Notes under the pieces: generated by a model
Told to the model about the DNA's origin: nothing
The model's input: only the letters and a program-made list of their open reading frames with translations
Database searches by the model: none
Translations under genes and position numbers: made by a program
From: Methanomassiliicoccaceae archaeon UBA113
GTDB taxonomy: Archaea > Thermoplasmatota > Thermoplasmata > Methanomassiliicoccales > Methanomethylophilaceae
NCBI GenBank assembly: GCA_002506175.1
Contig: DAXB01000025.1
Location: 1 to 19,364, forward strand
Reading direction: 5' to 3'
DNA: 19,364 bases
Shown: positions 6,692 to 14,166 of the stretch, piece after piece
How the letters are laid out: each line of letters opens with the position of its first letter
Position numbering within the stretch: position 1 is the stretch's first letter

Positions 6692-7854
6692 TCGAATGAG
6701 ATGTTCGGCCTGGTCTTCAAGGCCCCGATTCCTTCCACCATCTTCTTTATGGCGTACGGGATGCAGATCACACCCAATCCGATGATAGCAAACTCCAATA
6801 TGGATCCGATGGTCTGATCCACAATCAACCACATAACCATGTAATCCGTTATGAAGTGGAATATTATCGAGACATATATTCCGAAACGTATGAACAGGTA
6901 ACCCATCGTGAAGGCGCTGATCATGATGGAGAACATCTTCCAGACTCCCCATCCATCCACATGAGCATATGCGAATACGATTGAGGATACTATGAGCAGG
7001 ATGAACGCGACGCGGCTCATTCCGAAACCGCCGAGAATCTGTTTGAGGCAGTCCTTCCTACGCATTGCTATCGCGATAATCATCATCGGCAATCCCAGGG
7101 GTACAAGACGGAATGCTATCTCCTCCCATACAGCGGCCCTTGCCATATAGAATGCGTTTTCAACCGGTGTGAACCGCTGCATGATCTCCGGGCTGCTTAT
7201 ATTGAATCCGAGTCCTTGCAGGATTATGGTTATCGCGACCTCGATGACCAGGGTCGAACCGAAGAATAAGCCCAGGTTGTACAGCGGGGTTCTTTCCAAT
7301 CTTTCCTTGTACCCGGGGGACCTGAATCCGGAGAAGGCACCTCTGGAGAACCATAGGATGAGCATGGATGATGCCAGCAGTACGACGGCTATGAACAGCC
7401 AATATAATTGTGCGATCTGGCCTGTTATCACGCCGAGATCTATTTCCACAATAAAGAACACGTAGATCGAGATGTTGATGTCGTAAACATATCTCCATAC
7501 ATCGCCGATGTAGATGAATAGGCATACCAAGCTGAAAATCAGCGCGATGGCCAGCACGATCATGCTGGGGACAGGTACCGCCCAGCCTGAGTTGCCTTTA
7601 CGTTCCTCATCATAATCTGGTACATAGTCAACCAGCTGCTTGCCGCAGGTGGTGCAGAATTTCCGTCCGAGTATTCTGTTCCTCGCACATTCGGGGCAAT
7701 CTTCGACGATATCCGATTCTGATTCAGGAAGTGATTCTTCAGTCTCATATGCTGGCTGCAGAAATATCTGTTCTAGGGGGGCACCGCATCTGGTGCAGAA
7801 TTTGTTCCCTGCTTCTTTGTTCTTTTCGCAGTCATCGCATGCCATGTCATTCAC
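6661..7854 (-). CDS. Zinc-ribbon CPBP (CAAX/Abi-type) intramembrane metalloprotease
   Basis: The 397-residue protein begins with two short zinc ribbons (C6/C9/C20/C23 and C53/C56/C67/C70), each of the C-x2-C...F-C-x-x-C-G type, separated by an acidic stretch. About eight membrane segments follow. The CPBP catalytic signatures are present: E244-E245-x3-R249, F294-x3-H298 and H333-x3-D337. The family cleaves or processes membrane-linked substrates. Eukaryotic Rce1 trims CAAX proteins, and bacterial members act in bacteriocin immunity and signalling. The ribbons are predicted to be cytoplasmic and may bind a substrate or partner. Its start overlaps the upstream gene's stop (ATGA at 7851-7854), so it is the last gene of a three-gene operon with a COG1395 regulator. 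Confidence 0.88.
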   Translation of the reverse strand: MNDMACDDCEKNKEAGNKFCTRCGAPLEQIFLQPAYETEESLPESESDIVEDCPECARNRILGRKFCTTCGKQLVDYVPDYDEERKGNSGWAVPVPSMIVLAIALIFSLVCLFIYIGDVWRYVYDINISIYVFFIVEIDLGVITGQIAQLYWLFIAVVLLASSMLILWFSRGAFSGFRSPGYKERLERTPLYNLGLFFGSTLVIEVAITIILQGLGFNISSPEIMQRFTPVENAFYMARAAVWEEIAFRLVPLGLPMMIIAIAMRRKDCLKQILGGFGMSRVAFILLIVSSIVFAYAHVDGWGVWKMFSIMISAFTMGYLFIRFGIYVSIIFHFITDYMVMWLIVDQTIGSILEFAIIGLGVICIPYAIKKMVEGIGALKTRPNISFDQFSSDSKKD

Positions 7855-8459
7855 CTTAAAAGCGTTACAACGCCTTCGGCGCGTTCGACTTCCAATATTA
7901 CAAGAAGGCTTTTCTTGTATTTCGCAATGTCTTTGATCTCATTGGCTATATGTTTTTCTCTTTCTTTTGAGAGTTTGCCGTATGATTTGATGCTTGAATT
8001 GACGAAATCATCCCATTGTATGGCCATCTTCTCTGGTGTAGAACCGTCGAAGATTCTTTTCATCCCTTTTTTCGCAACCCCGTGTTCCTTGACGAACTCC
8101 AGCGTTCCGACGTTATCGCAGTACAGATTGGTGAAATCATCATCATTCATATCGAGTGCGATGCACAGATTGCCAGTCTCGGTTACAAGATCGATGAACG
8201 TGTACATGGCCGGCGATGGTATCTCGGCCGCTCCGAACCTCTCCAGATGCTTGATGTACACCATGTCCAGCTCACTCACATCGAACGATTCCTCGATGTT
8301 GCGTCTGTTCTTCAGGCATTGGATCCCTTCGATGGAAAGTGCGACGCCGTATGCTTCATGCTCGGTGAATTCTTTGCGGACCCTGTCTGCTTCCGACACG
8401 AGTCCGTTGACGATGGTCAGGATATCGACCTTGCATCCGTTCACTTCGAGGGAGATCAT
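7851..8459 (-). CDS. Unknown protein between a COG1395 regulator and a CPBP protease
   Basis: I do not recognise this 202-residue protein with confidence. It looks soluble, with no signal peptide or membrane helix. An alpha/beta N-terminal part (residues 1-50, with ...VNGLVSEADRVRKEF... then ...YGVALSIEGIQCL) and a middle part (IPSPAMYTFIDL, then CIALDMNDDDFTNLYCDNVGTLEF) recall, weakly, TraB/PrgY-like proteins, which begin with a strand, a run of helices and a conserved acidic strand. The C-terminal third is rich in Lys and Glu and is predicted helical. Both ends overlap the neighbours by four bases (ATGA), so it is made with the regulator and the protease and probably works with them. Confidence 0.75.
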   Translation of the reverse strand: MISLEVNGCKVDILTIVNGLVSEADRVRKEFTEHEAYGVALSIEGIQCLKNRRNIEESFDVSELDMVYIKHLERFGAAEIPSPAMYTFIDLVTETGNLCIALDMNDDDFTNLYCDNVGTLEFVKEHGVAKKGMKRIFDGSTPEKMAIQWDDFVNSSIKSYGKLSKEREKHIANEIKDIAKYKKSLLVILEVERAEGVVTLLR

Positions 8460-9400
8460 TTCTTTGTTCCCCTTTCTGCAACCAGATCGGTGAGTTCACC
8501 GGGGTCGTCCATCTTCTTCAGTTCGTCGTTGGACACCACGGCGGTGGAATTGATGCTATCCCTGCTGTGTTTGCGTTCGACAATCAGAACAGAGAATCTG
8601 TCCATGACCCTCGATATCTCCGACGCCACGACCGCCCTTTGAAGGACCTTCTCGTCATCGGATCCTATTCCGGTGAGCATGAGGGTGCCGCTTGACGAAC
8701 TGACAGCCTCGAACGGGCTCTTCGTCACCTGTCTCACCGAGAATCCCAGTGTCGACAGCTGGTCCAATGCATAGGACTGAACGGGTTCGGGGAGGGCCTT
8801 CTCCTCTTTCTGGCGTTCCTCGCTCTTGAATGTGAACGGATCGATCGGTTCGATGATGGGTACGCCTAGGTATTCCTCTATGCGCAGAGCGGCATCGATC
8901 ATCGCACCCATCCCGGTCTCGTACATCTGGATGGTGCGTCTGGATACCCCTGCGGTCTCGGCCATCGCACCCAGGCTTATGCCCTGTTCTTCGCGTGCGG
9001 CCTTCAGAAGCTCGCTGTCTAATCTGACATATAGTCCGCCGGGAGCGGCGAAGATGAAGGGCGGGGCCTCGTCGAGCAGGAGATCGGCCAAAGTCTCGTT
9101 GGAGACGATTGATATGTTGAATCTCGAATAGACGATGCCCGGTTCGAGAGCTCCTGAACTGGAGCGTTCCCCTATGACGATCGGGACCGCCCCGAGGGTG
9201 TCTGACAGCATCTTCATTTCATCGGCGTTCTCCTTGGAGAACGCATCTATGTTACTGAGAACTTTGACGATCAGAACCTTATCGTCCCTTCTTGCGACGA
9301 CATCGAAGCAGATGCCCCTGAGCGTCAGAGCCGAGGACACATCGAAACCTGCCTTCGCCAGAATGGCGCGGGCGGTGTTGATAAGGTCTGTTCTTCCCAT
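8456..9400 (-). CDS. COG1395 archaeal HTH transcriptional regulator
   Basis: The 314-residue protein matches the archaeal COG1395 family. Residues 1-110 form an alpha/beta domain that resembles a PD-(D/E)XK nuclease fold (FDVV...VLIVKV) but lacks a clear full catalytic set. A Cro/C1-type helix-turn-helix occupies residues 127-182 (GISLGAMAETAGVSRRTIQMYE). Residues 205-275 look like a second, diverged copy of the N-terminal domain (LSTLGFSV...LMLTGI...FSVLIVERK). DNA binding is expected; its targets are unknown. It heads a three-gene operon with ATGA junctions. Its own promoter has a perfect palindrome over the TATA box (9411-9434), which suggests autoregulation. Confidence 0.87.
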   Translation of the reverse strand: MGRTDLINTARAILAKAGFDVSSALTLRGICFDVVARRDDKVLIVKVLSNIDAFSKENADEMKMLSDTLGAVPIVIGERSSSGALEPGIVYSRFNISIVSNETLADLLLDEAPPFIFAAPGGLYVRLDSELLKAAREEQGISLGAMAETAGVSRRTIQMYETGMGAMIDAALRIEEYLGVPIIEPIDPFTFKSEERQKEEKALPEPVQSYALDQLSTLGFSVRQVTKSPFEAVSSSSGTLMLTGIGSDDEKVLQRAVVASEISRVMDRFSVLIVERKHSRDSINSTAVVSNDELKKMDDPGELTDLVAERGTKK

Positions 9401-9410
9401 AGTATCGGAA

Positions 9411-9434
9411 AGTGTTTACACTTCTATAAACACT
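9411..9434 (-). promoter_or_regulatory. Palindromic operator enclosing the TATA box of the COG1395 operon
   Basis: AGTGTTTA (9411-9418) and TAAACACT (9427-9434) are perfect inverted eight-base arms around an eight-base spacer. On the minus strand the TATA box TTTATAG (9424-9430) overlaps one arm and lies about 27 bases before the start codon at 9400. A dimer bound here would block TBP, so repression by the HTH protein encoded next door is the simplest reading. Confidence 0.65.
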
Positions 9435-9471
9435 ATTCCCAGTCGTGCACATCTTTGTTGCAAATGCAAGG

Positions 9472-9492
9472 GAAGGGGGATGTTCCCCCTTC
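9472..9492 (-). terminator. Hairpin after the Cdc48 gene
   Basis: GAAGGGGGA (9472-9480) pairs with TCCCCCTTC (9484-9492), a perfect nine-pair stem with a three-base loop, five bases beyond the Cdc48 stop on the minus strand. No long T-run follows it, so terminator function is probable rather than certain. Confidence 0.5.
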
Positions 9493-9496
9493 GGGT

Positions 9497-11644
9497 TCAG
9501 TGTCCGTATTCGCTGAGCTTCTGCCTGGATTTGGGTCCGAACTTGTCCAGAGACTTCTCGAAGTCCTCCATGGAGACCTTGCATGCCGCAATCTCCTCAT
9601 CGGTGGGGTCCTTTCCTTGGGACACCAGTCTCCTGACGGCATTCATGACCGCTTCGTTGCATATCGCGGAGATATCGGCTCCGGTACACCCGTCGGTCCT
9701 GTCGGCAAGGGCATCCAAATCCACGTCATCGGCCAAAGGCCTTCCTTTGGTGTGGATGCCGAATATAGATGCTCTGGATTCTTTGTCCGGGGGTGCGATG
9801 TAAATCGATTTGTCGAATCTACCTGGCCTCAGCAGTGCAGGATCCATGATATCGGGCCTGTTAGTAGCAGCTATCACCACGACATCGCTCAGTCCTTCTA
9901 AACCGTCCATCTCGGTCAGCATCTGGGAGATTACACGTTCGGTGACATTGCTGTCGCTGCCAGTCCCTCTCTCGGGTGCGATGGAATCGATTTCGTCCAT
10001 GAAGATCACACAAGGCGAAGCCTGCCTGGCCTTTCTGAACGTCTCCCTCACAGCCTTCTCGGACTCTCCGACCCATTTGTTGAGGAACTCCGGTCCTTTC
10101 ACCGAGATGAAGTTAGCTTCGGATTCCGTTGCCACGGCTTTCGCCAGGAGCGTCTTTCCCGTTCCGGGCGGTCCGTACAGCAGGATCCCCTTCGGAGGTT
10201 TGGCGTTCATATGGTCGAACACCTTTCCGAACTTCAGAGGCCATTCCACGGCTTCCTTCAATTCCTGCTTCGCGGTTTCCAGCGCACCGATATCCTCCCA
10301 TTTCACGTTGGGTTTCTCGATGAGGACCTCTCTCATAGTCGAGGGCTGCATGTCCTTCAGTGCGTTCTTGAAGTCATCCTTGGTGACCAGGATGTTGTTC
10401 AGCACTTCTCTTGGAATCTCCTCTGCTTCGAGGTCCACGTCAGGGAGCACCCTTCTCAGGGCCGCCATCGCGGCTTCTTTCGTGAGTGCGTTCAGGTCTG
10501 CTCCGGCGTATCCGTGGGTCTTGTCTGCGAGCCAGGAAAGGTCAACATCGTCTGCAAGCGGCATACCTCTGGTATGGATCTCCAGGATCTCGTAGCGTCC
10601 GTCCCTGTCCGGGATCCCGATCTCGATCTCCCTGTCGAACCTCCCTGGTCTTCTGAGGGCCTCGTCGATGGCGTTGGGCCTGTTGGTAGCACCGATGACC
10701 ACGACCTTACCCCTGGAGTTCAATCCGTCCATCAGGGACAGGAGCTGTGCGACTATGCGTCTCTCCTCTTCCCCGCTGACCTCGTCTCTTTTGGGGGCGA
10801 TGGAGTCTATCTCATCGATGAATATGATGCTGGGTGCGTTCTCCTCGGCTTCCTTGAAGATCTCTCTCAGTTTGCCTTCGGATTCCCCGTAGAACTTGCT
10901 GACAATCTCAGGTCCGCCGATGGAGATGAAATTGCTGCTGGTCTCGCCGGCTACTGCTTTCGCCAGCATTGTCTTTCCTGTTCCTGGCGGTCCGTGGAGG
11001 AGCACACCTTTGGGAGCTTCGACGCCCAGCCTCTTGAAGAGTTCAGGGTGTCTGAGCGGGAGCTCGACCATCTCCCTGATTTTCTTGACGGCATCGCCGA
11101 GCCCTCCAATATCGTCGTAGGACACCTTCGGTACATCCCCGTTCGCTGCGGGTTTGTCCGATATCTTGACCTGTGTCTTGGGACTCATCAGTACAGCGTC
11201 CCCTCCCGGGGAGAAGGACGTGACGATGAGGTCCATCTTGTTTCCCATGATGTTCAGTGTGATGGCGTCTCCTTTTGCCAGCGCCCTTCCCTCTAGCACC
11301 TGTCTGAGGTATTCTTCTCCGCCCTGCAGTCTGAGCTGGTCGGACGGGGAGAATGTGATTTTCTCCGCCTCTTTGACCGTGATCTTCTTCACCGCTACGC
11401 GTTCGTCCAAAGACACTCCCGCGTTGCGTCTGGTGGAGCCGTCGATCCTCACGATTCCTCTGTTGGCGTCCTCGGGTTCTCCCATGAGGACTCTTGCGAC
11501 GGTCTTCTTATTGCCGTCTATCTGTATGATGTCGCCCACTTTGATGCCCAAAATGTTCATCAGTTCGGGGTCGAGTCTGGCGATTCCCTTTCCGGTTTCA
11601 CCGGATCTCAGTTCTGCGACCTTTATGGCCTTCTCGTTTACCAT
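9497..11644 (-). CDS. cdc48: Cdc48/VAT-type double AAA+ ATPase
   Basis: The 715-residue protein has the complete archaeal Cdc48 (VAT) architecture. An N-domain (about 1-165, double-psi barrel plus C-terminal subdomain) is followed by D1, with Walker A GPPGTGKT at 218-225 and Walker B FIDEID near 275-280, and D2, with Walker A at 491-498 and Walker B near 548-553. Both Walker B motifs keep the Glu, so both rings should hydrolyse ATP. D1 has a KFYG loop near 250-253 and D2 has K523-W524-V525 as the pore loop. The hexamer unfolds proteins for the proteasome in the cytoplasm. The C-terminus ends SEYGH, without a clear HbYX proteasome-docking motif. AAGGAGGT seven bases before the ATG is a strong ribosome binding site. 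It follows the ArsR-like gene by two bases. Confidence 0.95.
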   Translation of the reverse strand: MVNEKAIKVAELRSGETGKGIARLDPELMNILGIKVGDIIQIDGNKKTVARVLMGEPEDANRGIVRIDGSTRRNAGVSLDERVAVKKITVKEAEKITFSPSDQLRLQGGEEYLRQVLEGRALAKGDAITLNIMGNKMDLIVTSFSPGGDAVLMSPKTQVKISDKPAANGDVPKVSYDDIGGLGDAVKKIREMVELPLRHPELFKRLGVEAPKGVLLHGPPGTGKTMLAKAVAGETSSNFISIGGPEIVSKFYGESEGKLREIFKEAEENAPSIIFIDEIDSIAPKRDEVSGEEERRIVAQLLSLMDGLNSRGKVVVIGATNRPNAIDEALRRPGRFDREIEIGIPDRDGRYEILEIHTRGMPLADDVDLSWLADKTHGYAGADLNALTKEAAMAALRRVLPDVDLEAEEIPREVLNNILVTKDDFKNALKDMQPSTMREVLIEKPNVKWEDIGALETAKQELKEAVEWPLKFGKVFDHMNAKPPKGILLYGPPGTGKTLLAKAVATESEANFISVKGPEFLNKWVGESEKAVRETFRKARQASPCVIFMDEIDSIAPERGTGSDSNVTERVISQMLTEMDGLEGLSDVVVIAATNRPDIMDPALLRPGRFDKSIYIAPPDKESRASIFGIHTKGRPLADDVDLDALADRTDGCTGADISAICNEAVMNAVRRLVSQGKDPTDEEIAACKVSMEDFEKSLDKFGPKSRQKLSEYGH

Positions 11645-11646
11645 TT

Positions 11647-12189
11647 TCAGACCTCCTTTGTCAGTGTTCTCTTATCATCTTCCGTCAGACTGTCCAACCT
11701 TCCGTAGAGCTCCTTCCTCTTTTCGGGATCCTCTATGGAGTGGATGGTCTGGTTGAACCAGCTCATGACCGCATTGCGCTCGCTCAGGAGATCGGAGCGC
11801 TCATCGTCCAGTTCCTGTATCCTGGTATCGATCTCTCTGATGCGCTCCATCGCCTCATCCATGCCGTCTATGTGGGTCTCGTCGGGCTGTATATCTCCCG
11901 AGGAGACGATCCTGGCGGAAAACATGTTATCGTGCATATCGATGACTATGGTGAATTGTGCGTTCGGTGCGTATACTGTCCTAGTCGGGCCCATGCTGCT
12001 CGCTTCTGGATAGCTCATCACCATTCCGTTCTGTTCCATCAGGGAGAGGTTCTTCATCACCGCCTGCTGGCTTATCCCCAGTTCCTTCGAGAGCTGAAGG
12101 GGATAGCTGGGTTCCCTTGTGAGATACTCCAGAATTCTGCGTCTGGTGGGGTTCTCCACTATGGATAGCAGTTCGTCCAGTTCCATCAT
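11647..12189 (-). CDS. ArsR-type winged-helix regulator with a C-terminal coiled coil
   Basis: The 180-residue protein has an N-terminal winged helix (about residues 1-65: ENPTRRRILEYL, then LSKELGISQQAVMKNLSLMEQNGMV), a beta-rich middle (about 70-105), and a long charged helix (about 110-150) likely to be a coiled coil for dimerisation. It is an ArsR/COG1777-type DNA-binding protein; the effector cannot be inferred. It is the first gene of an operon with cdc48, with only two bases between them, which suggests it regulates or is co-regulated with protein quality control. Two start codons are adjacent (12189 and 12186). The leader contains a repeated GGTT/AACC array at 12200-12217. Confidence 0.87.
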   Translation of the reverse strand: MMELDELLSIVENPTRRRILEYLTREPSYPLQLSKELGISQQAVMKNLSLMEQNGMVMSYPEASSMGPTRTVYAPNAQFTIVIDMHDNMFSARIVSSGDIQPDETHIDGMDEAMERIREIDTRIQELDDERSDLLSERNAVMSWFNQTIHSIEDPEKRKELYGRLDSLTEDDKRTLTKEV

Positions 12190-12199
12190 TGTATCACTA

Positions 12200-12251
12200 G
12201 GTTGTTAACCGTTGGTTCACTACTCATACATACATTAGAACTTCTATAAAA
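12200..12251 (-). promoter_or_regulatory. Promoter and inverted-repeat array of the arsR-like/cdc48 operon
   Basis: On the minus strand TTTTATAG (12244-12251) is the TATA box, predicting a start near 12222 and a leader of about 33 bases. Around that start the DNA reads GGTT-GTT-AACC-GTT-GGTT (12200-12217), alternating inverted half-sites every seven bases. This is a likely operator for the winged-helix protein encoded just downstream. The string ACTTCTATAAA at 12240-12250 is identical to the one over the COG1395 TATA box (9420-9430). Confidence 0.5.
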
Positions 12252-12304
12252 TAGTATCTAATAAATATTCAAAAAGTGGAGAAGAAATGGTTAATACCTG
12301 CATT

Positions 12305-12574
12305 TTAGTCATTATACACTTTGCTACGGTGTCCTATCTCAAGAATCAGTATTGTGATAACATCGTCTTTGATGACTGCTAGAAGTCTGTAATCGCCAAT
12401 ACGGTATCTCCATTCGCCGGAATAATTGCCTGATAGCGCTTTACCGATTCTTCTTGGGTCTGTGCATCCATCTAGGTTTTTTGAAATCCATGAATAAATA
12501 CGTATGGCCATCTGTTTGTCCATTTCTTTGAGTGCTTTGAGAGCATCATCTGACAGCTCGACTCTGTAAATCAT
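12305..12574 (-). CDS. relE: RelE/ParE-family toxin
   Basis: The 89-residue protein shows the RelE fold. An N-terminal YRVELSDDALKALKEMDK begins a strand and helix, followed by a helix with IYSWISKNL, then PRRIGKALSGNYSGEWRYRIGDYRLLAVI, and ILILEIGHRSKVYND at the end. The W-R-YR-I-GDYRLL block and the C-terminal HR-Y pattern are typical of toxins that cleave mRNA on the ribosome. Its start overlaps the antitoxin stop (ATGA at 12571-12574). It is rather AT-rich compared with its neighbours, which suggests recent transfer. RelE versus ParE cannot be separated by sequence alone. Confidence 0.9.
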   Translation of the reverse strand: MIYRVELSDDALKALKEMDKQMAIRIYSWISKNLDGCTDPRRIGKALSGNYSGEWRYRIGDYRLLAVIKDDVITILILEIGHRSKVYND

Positions 12575-12795
12575 TTGAACCCGAGTTCCTCTCCAGCTTT
12601 TTCAAGCGAAATTGTTTTCATTTCTCCCTTGGTTATACGATCCATAGCGGATTCTATCAGTTGGATATCGAGGGCATCATCAACCACTTTCATCGTAGAT
12701 TCGCGGATAACATCAGACAAACTGGTGTCATAGAGTAGGGCGTATTCACGTAAGCGAGATAGTTCCGATTCGGAGAATCTTACTGAAACGGTCAT
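12571..12795 (-). CDS. relB: Ribbon-helix-helix antitoxin (RelB/DinJ type)
   Basis: This 74-residue protein has an N-terminal ribbon-helix-helix (VSVRFSESELSRLREYALLYDTSLSDVIRESTMKVVDDAL) that should bind DNA as a dimer, and a C-terminal tail (about 50-74) likely to wrap the toxin. It is the upstream partner of the RelE-type gene and would autorepress the pair. A TATA box about 26 bases before the ATG predicts a leaderless mRNA. Inverted repeats lie at and just before the start codon (12791-12826). Confidence 0.87.
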   Translation of the reverse strand: MTVSVRFSESELSRLREYALLYDTSLSDVIRESTMKVVDDALDIQLIESAMDRITKGEMKTISLEKAGEELGFK

Positions 12796-12826
12796 GCTTG
12801 TATGACGTATGTATTACATATAAAAA
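12791..12826 (-). promoter_or_regulatory. Toxin-antitoxin promoter and operator
   Basis: TATGTA-T-TACATA (12808-12820) is a perfect inverted repeat that overlaps the edge of the TATA box (TTTTTATA, 12819-12826 on the minus strand). A second, GTCAT...ATGAC (12791-12795 and 12802-12806), spans the start codon. Both are placed as RHH operators that would block transcription. Confidence 0.55.
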
Positions 12827-12908
12827 TTTGTGTGGTTTGTAACTTGGGTTTCTAATCGATTCCGAGCTTTAGAGTGTTTTGTGTTTAGTCATACTTCATC
12901 CGTTTTTC

Positions 12909-12915
12909 TTTATAC
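12909..12915 (+). promoter_or_regulatory. TATA box of endA
   Basis: TTTATAC is centred about 26 bases before the ATG at 12938, with no Shine-Dalgarno sequence between, predicting a leaderless mRNA. The endA and toxin-antitoxin genes diverge from a 142-base interval with no other gene in it. Confidence 0.6.
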
Positions 12916-12937
12916 GGAGAACATCTAACCCCGAAAC

Positions 12938-14011
12938 ATGAGAGGAGATCTCATCGACGATTACGTGGTCGTGAAGGACCAGGCAGAGGGAAGCCGTCTC
13001 TTCGGCAAGGGCAATTACGGTTACCCACGCAGCGGCGGAGGGCTCGATCTAGATCTTGTCGAAGCCACGTTCCTATCCGAACTCGGAAGAATCGAGGTCT
13101 TCAAAGGCAACGATAAAATGTCCTTCGAGGAGGTTTTCAGATTCTCATCCACCATTATCCCAAGCTTCGACATCGTGTATATGGTGTACAGGGACTTCAG
13201 GCTCGGCAGGGGAATGGTTGTCAAGGCCGAATCAGGCAGTTACGACCTGTCTGTATTCGGATCCGGCAAGAACATGACGAACTCACGTCCTATGTACATG
13301 GTCAGGGCGGTATCAGAGAGGAGCACGTTCGATCCTTCGGAATCATTGGAAGGCGCCATAGAGGTTAAGGAGAGGAACAAGAACCTTCTTTACGGGGTCG
13401 TCGATGAGGAGGGAGACATCGTGTACTACAGGATGCTTGTAAAGGATCCGGCAGGGAAGGTGTTCCCAAACGATGTGTCCGGTTCGGCCGAGGGGGTTCT
13501 TATCAGTGACCGCGTTTTCGTTTTCGATGATAACGATATGGAGCTCTTCCGCAACATGGGATTCTTCGGAAGCACCAAGAACGGGGTTTTCCAACTATCG
13601 CTTATCGAGGCCTGCCATCTTGTTGGAAAAGGAAGGCTCTCCGTCCATGACGTATCCGGGAAGGAGTATGATTACGATGATCTCTGTGCATACGGGGAGG
13701 CGCAGCAGGACGAATTCGATAACCGTCTTATGGTATACGACGACCTCCGTGAGAGAGGTTTGGTCGTCAAGGCTGGTTTCAAGTACGGTACCCATTTCAG
13801 GGTCTATGCGGACGATCCGGACAATTGTCATGCGAGGTTCCTGATCCACGCTGTGCCATACGATATCACCAAGATGTGGCCCGACATCTCCAGGACCGTC
13901 AGGCTATCCGGAGGGGTCAAGAAGGAGATTCTCTTCGCAATGGTCAAGGGAAACAAGATCCAGTATCTCGAGTTCGAATGGTACAAACCGGGACTCATCC
14001 CAGGGAAATGA
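12938..14011 (+). CDS. endA: tRNA-splicing endonuclease EndA, two-repeat (alpha2) type
   Basis: The 357-residue protein has two endonuclease repeats, as in homodimeric alpha2 archaeal enzymes. The N-terminal repeat (about 1-170) is degenerate. The C-terminal repeat (about 185-357) contains FQLSLIEACHL, then LRERGLVVKAGFKYGTHFRVY, and VRLSGGVKKEILFA. By alignment with the Methanocaldococcus jannaschii enzyme (Tyr115, His125, Lys156), the catalytic triad is Tyr290, His298 and Lys329. The Tyr-His loop is two residues shorter here. The enzyme cuts the bulge-helix-bulge motif of pre-tRNA and pre-rRNA. The gene is monocistronic, and a short T-run follows its stop. Confidence 0.92.
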   Translation: MRGDLIDDYVVVKDQAEGSRLFGKGNYGYPRSGGGLDLDLVEATFLSELGRIEVFKGNDKMSFEEVFRFSSTIIPSFDIVYMVYRDFRLGRGMVVKAESGSYDLSVFGSGKNMTNSRPMYMVRAVSERSTFDPSESLEGAIEVKERNKNLLYGVVDEEGDIVYYRMLVKDPAGKVFPNDVSGSAEGVLISDRVFVFDDNDMELFRNMGFFGSTKNGVFQLSLIEACHLVGKGRLSVHDVSGKEYDYDDLCAYGEAQQDEFDNRLMVYDDLRERGLVVKAGFKYGTHFRVYADDPDNCHARFLIHAVPYDITKMWPDISRTVRLSGGVKKEILFAMVKGNKIQYLEFEWYKPGLIPGK

Positions 14012-14124
14012 GTGCATTCTTCGGTTTGAACAGTTTTTTAGTATTTTGAGCCGGATTGCAACGGGTATTGTCGTGCCGACAGAGGATCAGTCATAGCGAA
14101 CTCTTATCGATTTCATGTTATATG

Positions 14125-14157
14125 GGATAAAAAAGAAGAAAGGTGCCCGAAGGCACC
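14125..14157 (-). terminator. Terminator of the gar1-tfb operon
   Basis: On the minus strand GGTGCC-TTCG-GGCACC (14142-14157) is a six-pair stem with a UUCG tetraloop. It is followed by a T-rich run, the reverse of the A tract at 14128-14141. It lies ten bases beyond the tfb stop. Confidence 0.7.
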
Positions 14158-14166
14158 GTTAGTGTT

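Noticed and set aside
10211..11296. Long open frame (361 codons) on the plus strand opposite Cdc48
   Set aside because: It lies fully antisense to the conserved AAA domains. Its composition follows the opposite strand's codon bias, so it is a shadow.
11632..11644. A transposon or integration boundary near the cdc48 start
   Set aside because: The sequence is a normal ribosome binding site and a two-base gene gap; no terminal repeats or target duplications are visible.
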